Origin: Gymnothorax reevesii | Lineage: Eukaryota > Chordata > Actinopteri > Anguilliformes > Muraenidae | Assembly (NCBI GenBank): GCA_029721435.1 | Contig: CM056576.1 | Coordinates: forward strand, 73,735,876 to 73,799,875 | DNA: 64,000 nt | Direction of reading: 5' to 3' | Shown here: piece after piece, positions 10,886-21,847 of the stretch | Layout: the number at the start of each line of letters is the position of its first letter | Position numbering within the stretch: the stretch's first letter is position 1 | Translations under genes and position numbers: made by a program | Notes under the pieces: model-generated | The model's database searches: none | Seen by the model: only the letters and a program-made list of their open reading frames with translations | Told to the model about the DNA's origin: nothing

Positions 10886-12299
10886 GTTTTTTTGATCTGT
10901 GTAACTGAAATACGCTCTCTTTTTGTGGTGTAAAATCTAATTTATGTTTGCTCTGCAGAAATGGTACACAGAACATTAATTAATTTTTTACTGGTTAAAT
11001 TCTAAATGGCAATTTATTGATTACCGATTGATCATTAACATCCCTATTTGGATATATATAATTTCATTTGGAAAATTTCTGCCCATTCCAGGATTCCATT
11101 CATATCATTCTGAATCATCTTGGCAAAATATGCAGTTAGCTAAACCTTCCAATTTAGTGTTTGCAAATTTAACCAAGTTACTTTCAATGTTCTGGTCAAG
11201 GTCATTCATGTATCATTATAGTATCCTTATGATCATACAGCAATGATCATTCCTTATACACCTATGCTATTTTTTTACTTTCTTTTTTTTTAGCATCACC
11301 ATCGAGCCAGAAAACAATTTTAAGATTAGTTTAAGTATCGTCAGCAATTTTCACATTCTTTAAGCTACTTTAAGCTCTTTTTCCACATATAAAATTCAAG
11401 TGTAATAATCTAATTACTGTGATTTTAGCATATTTTATCAGAAGTATTCCTTTCTCTCAAACTCTTCCAAATAGTTGGAATTATCCATTGCGGTGCCTGC
11501 TCTTTCAGCTAATTTTACATTTGGAATGAATTTACACTGCAATACAAATATAACTCCACTGAACCTGTCCCACATGTCAGTCAGTCTCGCAATCAAGAAG
11601 ATTCAGGGAATCTTTTGTCCTAAAATTTATGCTCATCTTGTTAAAGTATGAAAGACAAATTCCAGCCTTTGAGGAGATTTTTCTTTAAACTTGTCAAGAT
11701 ACATCAAATCTAACAGGGCACAATAACTAGTCCCCAGTGGTTCCATTTCCTCAATGTTGAAAGTGTCTCTCTTCCCACCATCTAACTCAAAGTGCGACTT
11801 AGATAATCGGCACAAGCAACCAAGCATCAATACTTTCGGTATAAAGAAAGCGGGGATTGAAGAGTAGGATTATTGCAAGCATGAATAGGGAGCACTGTAA
11901 TTGTTCCTAGATTCACCCACTTTGGATGTACATGCCCACAAGTTAAAGCTGAAAGTCTGCACATTGAGCTCATTTTAAATTTATAATAATGTGGGATATC
12001 GAAAATAACCTGTCACTGCCCAAATATTTAGGAACCTGTGGGAATATATTAACCTGTTTGCATAGAGGTGCAGATTGTAGAGTCTAGCATCTATGGAACT
12101 GCTCAAATGATGCAGTACAAATGAACTGCTCAGTTGCAGTATCCTATCAATATGTCATACACCCAAAATGTATATTGAATATTCACGAGGAAGAGGCGCC
12201 TGAAGACGATTTAGAACATGGATGAATTAAGTCCCAAAACTGTTTCGCAGGAATAGTAAGAATTCAGCTCCTAAACGAAGCCTGACCTGCAAACAGCCT
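10886..12299. other. No gene recognised, copy A
   Basis: AT-rich non-coding DNA conserved with copy B at 57156-58574. Short frames on both strands lack recognisable domains. An AAATAAAT simple repeat lies at about 12330, just past the right edge. Confidence 0.4.
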
Positions 12300-12950
12300 C
12301 ACATACACTGCCCATATCATCACATACACAATAAATAAATAAATAAATAAGTTGCACACTATAATTTTTTTGGGCCACCTTTAGCTTTGATCACGCCGTA
12401 CATTCATTGTGGTATTGTTTCGGCAGTCTTATACAATGTAACAAAATTATTTCCTGACTATATTTGCATCTATATATAGCAGAGATATAGTATTAACAAT
12501 GGGTGAGTCAAACCACTCTCTTAAACCATCTCCAGCACATCCCAAAGACTTTTAATTGGTTAAGGTCCAGAATCAGAGGTAGCTAATTCATGTGCGAAAA
12601 TGATTCCTCATGCTCAGTGAACCGCTCTTTCACAATTTCAGCCCGATTCATTTTGACATTTTCACCCTGAAATATGCCTGCTCCATCAGAGATCAAAAAG
12701 TCCATTGATGGGCAGCTGGTCATTCAGAATAATCAGGTTGTCTGCTGAATTTATTCAACTGCTGTAGAACAGTGCTGAACCAAGGCCGAACCAAATAAAG
12801 CAACCCCAGATCATGACATGATCATGATCATGATCATGCCTTCGGAGTCTTTTACAGTAGGCACAATGCATGATGAATTCATTTATTTTATTTTTATGTT
12901 AATTTGGTCAGTGTATTTTGCCAAGTATGGCATCTTCAATTAATAAAAAA
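12300..12950 (-). mobile_element. Tc1-like family 4 remnant, copy A
   Basis: The minus strand corresponds to the central and C-terminal transposase of a common fish Tc1 family. The text GGGCCACCTTTAGCTTTGA near 12374 and CAACCCCAGATCATGACA near 12802 are characteristic stretches. Stops abound. A TGATCA-rich tandem (about 12810-12837) lies inside it and is shared by copy B. Confidence 0.6.
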
Positions 12951-14040
12951 ATATATGATACTATTTCCAAAGAAGTAAATTATTATTTTAAACTTTTTAC
13001 TATTAACAAAAGCTTTTGTACTTGTATTTCACCAAAAACAGAGACCTGTAAAAGAAGTGAAGTGATTATAGAGAAAACATGGAGCAGTGGTGAAACTTCC
13101 TGGAAATGTCCCCCCTCCCCCTCCAACATTCCATCAAGAGAGCATTGAAGACTCACCTGAGAGGTTATTAAAGATCCCAGATAATTAAGGACCTGCAGGC
13201 CTTGCTTGCTTCATAGACAGTCATCAGTATTCTTTTAAACCTATTTTTAACCAGGGAAAGTTCAATTGAGAACGTTTCTCTTTTTCAAAGACACCAAGCA
13301 GTTGCAATTGCCGACAAAGTGATGGAGAGAAACAGGATAAAGCCCCCGGGGCAGTTTTGGGAGCTTTGCTCAAGTGCTTTATGTCACAGTCCTTCCCAAT
13401 TTCATGTCTCCAGATCAAGTCAGAATCCAAAGCCCCACTTGTGGCTTGAACTAGGAACACCTTGCTTTGGTTATTAATCAAATGACCTACCTTAAGGTTA
13501 CCCTGTTAACAGTCATGATTACTTTATTAGATGGACTGGCCAAAAATGTTATCTTAAGGAGGGTTGCAAAGATGCAAAATACTGCAGAGACAAATGTAGG
13601 CTAAAGGAGAATGTCCATGCATCACAGGCCATCATGTCCTGCAATACTGAATACTGAAGCACCGGAGCAAGTCCATTTCAAAGAAACAGAATTATAATTT
13701 GAGTGGTCTAGTCAAAAATCAGTAGAGGGGATAAATACCAGATGATGTCACTGTAAATCTAAGAAGGCCCTTTCATTTGCATACAATTCAAAAACTCAGC
13801 CAGTGATACACTTAGGAACCCACTCCATATGCATCATGGAACACAGGCAAGACAAATTAGTCTAACTTTAAGTGCTTACTGTGTGCAATCTATTGTTTCC
13901 TTAAGTTCTGTGAAAACTGAAGATTTTATTGCTCAGTAGTGTTTTGTGGCAAGAGGAGGGGCTAAAAAGAGTGGGGAGAATTTCCTCTTAAATCTACATA
14001 GAGGAAGTCAAAGTTAAAGTCACTGTTTCAAACATTTATC
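12951..14040. other. Non-coding DNA upstream of V segment A
   Basis: No gene or repeat recognised with confidence. The last 150 bp before the leader ATG are well conserved between copies (GTGGCAAGAGGAGGGGCTAA near 13948) and presumably include the V promoter. No TATA box is clear. Confidence 0.4.
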
Positions 14041-14626
14041 ATGGTGTTGTACTGGTTATTCCTTCTGTTTTCAACAATGGTGGGTAAGTTGAATTATGCA
14101 CTCAGTTCTTTCATCATCCTGGTTGGCTTGTTGAAATGTCAAGCTGCTAAGCTCAAAAAGACAAATAATGAAAAGCACAATAATTTCAACTGCAATCCTA
14201 TGTGGTATTTGAAGTTGAATAAGCTCCACCAATATTTTGCAAAGGGTGGTGAGTTTTTTTTTTTTTTTTTTAGTTAAATGATGTGTCATGTGTGAATTGT
14301 GTGCTACTTTTTTTTTTCAGGTGACAGTTTTCAAGACTCAGTGACTACATTAAACGACACAGTACATGCTATGGAGGACACCGATGTCTCTTTTTTATGT
14401 ACCTATACTGGCACTGCAGGCTTAAATAAGTACCTGCACTGGTATCGCCAATACCCCTTATCCAAACCAAAATTCCTCATCTTAACAGCAGATACCAGTA
14501 TGGGTGCGACTAAAAAAAAGCTGGACGATATAATGTTGAACTTGACAAACAGAACAGCCGTGTGCATCTGGAGATCTCCTCTACTGAAGTGACAGACTCC
14601 GCTCTGTACTACTGCGCCCTGCAGCC
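14041..14626 (+). pseudogene. TCR alpha-type V segment, frameshifted copy A
   Basis: Two-exon V layout. A leader exon 14041-14083 (hydrophobic, donor GGTAAG) is followed by an intron with a long pyrimidine tract and then the V exon 14321-14626. Immunoglobulin V landmarks are present: first cysteine in SFLCTYTG, tryptophan in LHWYRQYP, and YYCALQ just before the recombination signal. Compared with copy B, one base is missing after the poly-A run near 14519. This shifts the frame so that translation ends at 14592, before the second cysteine. The recombination signal is unchanged, so it could still rearrange but would give a truncated chain. The YYCAL ending favours TRAV over TRB; TRDV cannot be excluded. 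Confidence 0.85.
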
Positions 14627-14664
14627 CACAGTGACAGGAAACACATAAACTCTGTGCAATAACC
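14627..14664 (+). promoter_or_regulatory. V recombination signal sequence, copy A
   Basis: Perfect heptamer CACAGTG (14627-14633), 22-bp spacer, then nonamer-like GCAATAACC (14656-14664), 7 of 9 to ACAAAAACC. The spacer class is that of V segments joining to 12-spacer J segments lying to the right. Confidence 0.8.
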
Positions 14665-16119
14665 TGACAATACCTAAGCCTAGAAGCAACATATATAAAA
14701 AAGATCATAATGAAGAAGACATAATAATAAAAATGACTAAATTCAGCCCTCCTCACATGCTCCTCTTTTCTTGCATTAAATCTCTTTTAAGAATTTTAAT
14801 TCTTATGAACAATACATTTATTTACTGTATGCATGATCATACTACCACTAGAATCTATTTAGACAATTTCAAAACAATTTCAAACCTGAATCCAAATTTC
14901 ATTTTTGGGGGGGATGTGTTTCTGTGGTTCAATATTTTTAGTGTCATGGAAAAGTATTTGCCCCTTCTGGATTTCTTCTTTTTCTGCATATTGTCACACA
15001 TAAATGTTTCAGATCAAAGTAATTTTACAAATATATAAAGATAACCTGAGTGAACAGTGAATATTGTTTTTGAATGATGAGTTTATATATGAAAGGAAGA
15101 AAGCTCTCCAACCCTACCTGGCCCAGTGTGACAAAGTAATTCCCAAATTCCCCCATCAGGCAATACAAAGTAGGCAGAGCAATCTATAGAAATTCAAGAG
15201 AAGATGAGATACAAAATTATTGACATCAATCGGTCTGCAAAGGGTTGTTAAGCCCCCTCTAAGGCTCTGGGGCTGCAGCAAACCATGATGTGAACCACGA
15301 TACAAATGCAGGAAAAAAATGGATGGATGGTAAACCTTCTCATGAGAGGCCAACCTAAATTCCTCCAAAAGTGCATCAACGACACCTTCTGGAAAAGAGC
15401 CCGGACTAACATGTAAAGAACTGCAGGTATTACCTGCCTCAATTCAGGTCAATGTTTGGGATTCCACAAAAAGACAGATTCTGGGGAAAAAATGCCATCC
15501 ACTGAAGAGCTGCAATGCAAAAACCACTGCTGACCAAAAAAAAAAAAAACAGAAAAACTCATTTCAAATGTGCTAAAAAGAAAAAAAAAACATTTTGATG
15601 ACCCCCAATACTTTTGAGACAATATTCTGTGGACAGATGAATCAAAAGTAGAACTTTTTCGAAGACATGGATTTCCATACATTTGGCGTGACATAACAGT
15701 CCATGATTTGAAATTCATAACCAACAGTCAAACAATGTTGTAGTAATGTGATGGTCTGGGGCTGCTTCGCTGCTTTAGGACCAGGTTGACTTGCCAGAAT
15801 AGATGGAAGCATGGATTCTGCCCCCTGCCAGAAAATCCTGAAGGAGAATGTCTAGTTTGAGACGTAAACTTCAATTGCAGTTGGCTTATGCAGCTGGAGA
15901 ATGATCCAAAGCACACAAGTTAGTTCACCTCTGAATGGCTCAGAGGAAAAAAAATGAAGGTGTTGGGTGATCTTGTCTAAGTCCTGAATTGAGTCCAGCT
16001 GATGCTGTGGCATGACTTTAAACAGCCAGTTCATGCTTTAAAACCCTCAAGTGTGGCTGAATTGAAATAAGAGTGGCCAATGAGAGTGGGCCAGAATTCC
16101 CCCATGGTTGTGTAAGAAG

Positions 16120-18220
16120 ACCATGCCTTGTCAACCCTCCCTGTTTTTCCCAGGATTCTCCCTTATTTTACCCGTCTTTCCCACTGTCTTCCCGCTCAAA
16201 TATTTTCCCGTAAATTTCCTGTATTTTTAACCTTAAAAAAAGGCTGACTTGGACTGCAGAAGGCGTAACACCACCTATCTAATGTGGTTGATACATTCCT
16301 GTCTGATAAAGCAGGGGGCAGTATGTAGCCCAAAATCTAGTCACAGAAGTCATTCAATCAAGAAGACGAAGAAGAAACGCAGCGAAGCAGGATCATATAT
16401 GTATATACAGTATAATAGACTGTATAAAAAAATAGATGCAGCGCCCGGGTCAGAAAAGTGAAGCCAATGTGGAAATCTCTAAAAATTGCATTTTATTTAA
16501 TTACTAGCAGATGGTGATGTCAGTAGTTGCAGAAAGAAGTTCAATGCCATATAAGTTTTTGAGAAAATGACCCTACTTTCCCCTGATTTATTATTTTCAT
16601 AATGATTTTCCACATTATTTTATGGTATCTATCAAAGGTTTCAAGTCTCCTGCCCTATCACACTTTATTTGAAGTGTTGCTCATAAGGGCTTTATACAGG
16701 ATGTATAAAGCCTTCATAAATGAGACAAAATGTCTTCATAAATCATACATAAGCAAATGTCATACTTTGTAAATGATACGTGCCCAGTTAGAAACCAGAT
16801 GCGAGGATGGAGGAATAAGGTTTATTGAAAAAATAAAGAAAATCAGGCACGAGGGCCAACAAAAAACTTCGCCCAAGGGGTTGCAAAATACAAACTAAAG
16901 AAAGCTTCACAGAGCTAGAACAAAGGAATCCAAAAATGGCAAAAACAAAAAATCACTGGAAACTCCAGGCAGAAATAGCAATAAACAGAAAAGAATACCA
17001 GATCTCGAACAGGACAAAAAACACAAAGGCTATAAATATATACAAAAATAACAAGGCTGTGAACACTAGACTTGACCATGAACTAGGAATGAAACTTGGA
17101 AAGGACTTGAGACTCAGTCTGCCAGCCAACTTCCACCGCACCCAGATAAAGGGTAAGAAATCAGAACACATGAGGGGCAACACCTGGAGAAGGAGAACAA
17201 GAGGCATGGCAAGATCATAACATGGACAGAGATTGGATGACAAGACTTGCTCATTAAGATAATGAGCGTGCTCAGCTTAAGTACCAATTAATTATGCAGT
17301 TTGAAAGCAGCATGAATGTTTAGAACAGAAAAGCACAGCAAGACTTGAAAAAGCAAAGCAGGAATCATGACAACAAACTCCCGGTCTAAATTATTAGTAT
17401 TAGTAATGTGCCTATCGAAGAATTACACCACCCAGTGAATGTTAGTTAATGTTAGTAACTTAAAAACAGTTAATTGTCAGTTAAGCTTAGACAGCCCCGA
17501 ATCCAGCACAGGAGGAAGGGGGAAAAACCAAAGCCAGCCAGAGCTCTGAAATGTGCAACAACGAAGGCACGGGGCGGAACGCAGACAAGCGGTGGAGTGG
17601 CTGGGCAGACCTGGCAAGAGACAAAACCCGGAAAAGTAAAAACATGGACAACAAACATGAATTATGAAATGAATAATCCTAATACAAGAAACTGTTAAAA
17701 CTGAGACATGAACTGAGGCTATAAAACCAAGAAAAATATTGTCCTGACCAAAGGCCAGAACCCCAGAACATAACAGTAAAGGTTGAAATAACACATCCTT
17801 CTTCAGCATGTGACACCAGCTGTGATATAACTGACAGTGTCAGTTAGTTAGTGGCTAAATGCATTATACATGCTGTATAAAGCCTTTATGAGCAACACTT
17901 CAAATAAAGTGTGACCAATCATTATGTTCATTTTTGTTAAATTATGGTCCCAAATTGACTTGAATAAAGGAAAAAGCCAGATATGCCTTGGTGGTGTGGC
18001 TATCCTCTGCTCGTCAGATACGGTCAGATCCACCCATCGACAAGTTCAAAATGTATTTTAATTAACTGACTTAATATTTTCTAATACTTGAGAACCCAGT
18101 ATAGATATGATTTTAATAAACCTGAAGGAGGGGGTTTAGAGGTTTATGTAAACAGTGGGACAGTCTGAAGCAGGGTGCCGGAAAATTTCCCTTATGTTCA
18201 AATCCTAATGTTGATATTAC
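16120..18220. repeat. Composite insertion inside Tc1 family 5
   Basis: The Tc1 sequence stops near GTGTAAGAAGAC and picks up again at CTAGTTATTGCAAACTTCTG. The intervening 2.1 kb begins with TTCCCGTATTTT-type low-complexity DNA and contains the inverted-repeat element at 16659-17913. Copy B has the same left junction, so the insertion predates the duplication. Confidence 0.55.
16659..17913. mobile_element. Inverted-repeat DNA element, family undetermined
   Basis: The termini CACACTTTATTTGAAGTGTT and its complement face each other 1.25 kb apart. The inverted similarity runs about 70 bp inward through TGCTCATAA and GCTTTATACA. No transposase is visible. The core (about 16775-17790) looks like a separate LTR- or SINE-like insertion rich in AAAC/GAAAC runs. 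Confidence 0.6.
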
Positions 18221-18422
18221 TAGTTATTGCAAACTTCTGATCACAGCACAACCATCTGTCATGTTTTGGGGTCAATTATTTTTTCACATGGATGATATAG
18301 GTTTTGAATAACTTTTCACCTTCAGTAAATGAAACAAACTGCATTTTACATTTACTCATTTACATTGTCTCAAATTGTAAGTTGGTTAAATGACCTGATC
18401 TGAAACATTCAAATAAGACAAG

Positions 18423-19659
18423 TGTTGGGAATTACGAAATGAGCCAATAGCGACAACCAGATAAAGGAGGCAAAAAGGAGGCTTTATTTCTGAAGGGGGA
18501 AACCCCCCAACAGAGCTGGCAAGGGTACAAAGTCCACAATCCAAAAACAGTATCCAATGGGTGTAATCCAGAATCGTAACCAGGGCACCAATAACAAAGT
18601 TCGTGGTCAGACAAAAAGGGTTCGGTACACAGGCGTAGGTTTGGAGGAGAAGCAAACTCAAGCCAAAGACAGTCCGAATCCAAAACCAGGGCAGTAATCA
18701 CAAAATCAAGGTCGGGCAGAAAAAAGGTCAAAATTCACAGATGCAACAATATTCAAAAAGGGCAAACCAAAATCGATAGTCGGGCAATCCAGTCAGAAAG
18801 ATAAACACTGAGAAATCGAGGCGAGAAACGTAGCACAAGAAAACTAGGGAGAACAATCTGATGAGAGTGTGAACCAAACAGACATCTTATATACACATCC
18901 GGGGTAAACACATGGCCAGGGAGAACAGGTGCAATCAATGGGAACAATGACCAGGGAGAGACACATGAGGTATAAACTAATTACATGAATTTGGCAGTAG
19001 CCAAAACGCAGACAGGGATCACAAGACAAACCTAAGTACAAAACAGCTCCGGTTAAGGAGTGCTAAAGTGCCAAGATAAAAGAAAAGGAAAGCACAAAGT
19101 ATAAGTGGAAATCCACAGAAACTTGCAGCAGAGATAATTAGGGATAGGCAAGGAGGCGGAGATTAGAATTGAGCGACTGCTGAGAGATCGTTAGTCAATT
19201 AGTATGTGAAGCTATACAATCCCGAATGCATGTTATAAAGTTAGTAAAAATATACAAGATTAGTGTGGTTAGTAATTAGCAAAAACAATAAACTGTTAGT
19301 ATGTGTTAGTAAGACAGTAAAAGAGAGAGGAAGGAAGAACACGAGATAATGAAAGAAGATTGGAACCCAGAAACCAATAAATCACCCGAATGAGAGGCAC
19401 GCAAGACAAGGGACCGTGAGCATAGATACACACATGTCAAGACAGGGGAGACAAAGTGCAAAGCATGGAAATGAAAACATGGCATGGAAACTAAATGATC
19501 TACACATGAAAAATAATAAACAGGAAATCTAAATTACCAAAACACAAAACACAATCCTAAGAATAGTCAGACATATGAAGTGGTCACTAAGCACAGAATC
19601 AAACATGCATAGCCAGGCACAGAACTTAAACATGACATGCAGAATGCAGAATCATAACA
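18423..19659 (-). mobile_element. Probable solo LTR
   Basis: It interrupts the right arm of Tc1 family 5. The termini are TGTTGGG and CATAACA (TGTT...AACA), and AAGTG occurs at both junctions. The composition (long AAAC- and CAGG-rich runs) is like LTRs of fish Gypsy elements read on the other strand. No coding region. The exact edges are uncertain by a couple of bases. Confidence 0.5.
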
Positions 19660-19727
19660 AAGTGAGTAAAAAAAAGTAGAAATTGGGCATGGATCAGATA
19701 CTTCGTCATAGCACTGTACAGTCCCTG

Positions 19728-20716
19728 TGTGGGTGAGGAGATTCAGATGGTTAGGACTGTATGAAGATTGTTCGGGATTTCCACCGCACACAAACTGGAG
19801 TGTCGGCCAGAACACTACTTAAAGCCAGAATTTCCCAGGAGCAGGTGTTGACAAGGAGAAGCACAATGATGAGGCAAGGATTTGTTATCAAAAACTTGTA
19901 TTGAAAGGCTTCCATGATATAGATCGGAGTAGCAGAATGTACTCGGGTGGGTGAATGTGTGTGTGGTTTCTACAATAAAACAGAAAAGGAGAAAATAGTG
20001 AGTACAAGGTAGTGTAACATTCATCAATCAACCTATTAATTAACTGAATAATACACCATTACAGCGCATTATCGTAGCCTGTAACTTTAGCAGTGACGCA
20101 TAGGCTAACTGATTACGGGAGAGGTAATGTTCCGTATAACCGGGCGTATCTATATATTCGGTACACAGGCGCTAGTTAGCTTGCACTCGCGGCACAGCAC
20201 ATCACAAATACCCTGCGGCATGTAGCCATTATAATAAACACATTAACAGGGAACACACCATGTTATCAAAGACTAGAATTCAGTGCGCGAACGTAACAAC
20301 GAATTCACTCGGGAATTAGCAGGCTAATTTCTTCCAGTTATGAGGACGCTAATGTTTCTTTAACTCGATATAACAGTGGAAACTTAAGGTAGATCATTCG
20401 TCTGATAAACCTAATAAACAGATTCATACATTCATCTCTTCAAGTTATGAACAGTAAAACAATAAACGAAACTTACTTTGGTCAGATAACGCACACTTCT
20501 TCAAACTAGCGACTGGTAAGTATCAAATGCTCGAACACATAGACCACCACTGACTGGAAAAATGCGCCGATATCTAAGACAAACAAGGTACGCGGTCCAC
20601 TACTAATGATGCAGGCGCTTCCAAAATAAAAGTCCAATAAAAGTCCAATACCCGTTATAGGAGAAAACTAAGGACTGGTAACACAAAAAATACATAAGCC
20701 CACAGCCTTTTGTACA
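19728..20716 (-). repeat. BEL 3' LTR
   Basis: 989 bp. On the element's strand it begins TGTACAAAAGG and ends CTCACCCACA. It differs from the 5' LTR by one single-base indel (near 19916) and two substitutions (near 20029 and 20362). Confidence 0.95.
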
Positions 20717-20729
20717 GCCGCCCCCAAAT
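20717..20729 (-). other. BEL polypurine tract
   Basis: On the minus strand TTTGGGGGCGGC abuts the 3' LTR. This is the expected position for the plus-strand DNA primer. Confidence 0.6.
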
Positions 20730-20782
20730 GTATATGGTACATTTGCACCACAACAAAAGGCTACACAGCACTGAACTAACAC

Positions 20783-21847
20783 TCAAGGGGACGGGCTGTC
20801 ATCTTCGGCCGGAAGGGCAGGCAGGAGTACCAGTCTGGCGACTGGCCGGGTATACGTTCTGTCCTTAACCTTCACATCAGCTGACCGTATGTGCCCATCC
20901 ATGCTGGGATGGACCTTGATGATGCGTCCAGTAAGCCACGAGGCCCTCGGCAGCTGGGGGTCAATGATCATTGCCACAGAGCCCTCTGTGACGTTGGCTG
21001 GAGAGGACTGCCACTTCTGTCTAGACTGCAGCCCGGGTAAGTACAGTCTGATGAAGCGGGCCCAGAAGTGGTCAGCAAGCACTTGTGTATGCCGCCACCT
21101 GCGCTGACTGAGGAGCTCTTCTTTCGCGTAGACGACCTGAGGCAAAGACCCATCGGGCCGCCCCATCAGGAGGCAGTTGGGCGTCACGGGATCTGGATCA
21201 CTAACATCTGATGGGACGTAACCCAGCGGTTTGGAGTTCATGATCCCCTCCACTTCAACAAGGACTGTGCGTAGGGCCTCTTCCTGAAGGGGCTGTGCAC
21301 CGACTGTGGTATACAGCGCAGCCTTGACAGATCGGATCTCACGCTCCCACACGCCCCCAAAGTGAGGGGCAGCAGGGGGATTAAAGTGGAAGTGGATTTT
21401 CTGTGGGGCTAGCAGCTGCTGGAGGTCAGGGGTCATAGCTGCGAACCCCTCACGCAGTTCTCTCTCGCCACCTTTGAAGTTGGTCCCCTGGTCTGAATAG
21501 AGTTCGGCAGGGGTCCCCCTACGAGCAATAAATCGACGCAGGGCCATTAGGAAAGAGTCTGTATCAATGGAGGTCAGGACGTCCAGGTGCACAGCCCTGA
21601 CAGTGAGGCATTTAAAAATTATTCCCCACCTCTTCTCTTGGCGCCGCCCCACCTTGACATCAAATGGGCCAAAGCAGTCGATACCCGTGGAATAGAACGG
21701 CGGCTTAAAGAGACGGAGGCGGGCTGCAGGTAAGTCGGCCATTTTGGGAATGGCAGGTTTCGCCCTCCAGCGGCGGCATTCGGTGCAGGTTCTTTGGAAG
21801 CGGCGGACCGCCTCTCTCCCCCGCAGAATCCAATATGTGCGTCTAAG
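20783..21847 (-). pseudogene. BEL pol, integrase section after the second stop
   Basis: In frame with the upstream pol but separated by a TAG at 21848-21850. The first 35 codons finish the zinc-binding region (C-T-E-C). From the methionine at 21742, 319 residues follow with integrase core signatures: Asp in GIDCFGPF (residue 22), Asp in YSDQGTNF (residue 84), and Glu in the GGVWERE block (about 133-135). A C-terminal region with R-W-R-H-T-Q and the ending typical of BEL integrase comes next. It catalyses strand transfer of element cDNA into the genome. All catalytic acidic residues are present; the break upstream is the only visible defect. Confidence 0.9.

Larger units (their letters stand above)
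1..16408. repeat. Segmental duplication, copy A
   Basis: This segment matches 46552-62659 in the same orientation and order throughout. The right limit is where copy B is interrupted by a Gypsy LTR; the left limit is only the window edge. In the V exon I count about six substitutions and one indel in 307 bp, roughly 2% divergence. Copy A differs by a 1.25-kb insertion near its start, a deleted Tc1 transposase, several small deletions, and frameshifts in both host genes. It therefore looks like the decaying copy. Confidence 0.95.
14941..19716 (+). mobile_element. Tc1-like family 5, split by nested insertions
   Basis: The left terminus GTGTCATGGAAAAGTATTTG starts at 14941, next to a TA. The right terminus (ATACTTCGTCATAGCACTG) ends at 19716, again followed by TA. 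Between them, the transposase-derived sequence runs to about 16120 and resumes near 18220. It is cut again at 18423-19659 by a probable LTR. Plus-strand blocks include W-T-D-E-S-K near 15625 and M-V-W-G-C near 15750. The BEL element begins nine bases beyond its right TA. Confidence 0.75.

Noticed and set aside
14041..14277. 78-residue frame from the V leader through the intron
   Set aside because: Only the first 43 nt are coding. The donor GGTAAG and the later acceptor define an intron.
16775..17790. A host gene inside the inverted-repeat element (frames at 16936-17220 and 17474-17698)
   Set aside because: Lysine/asparagine-rich frames without a domain, in LTR-like AAAC-rich sequence.
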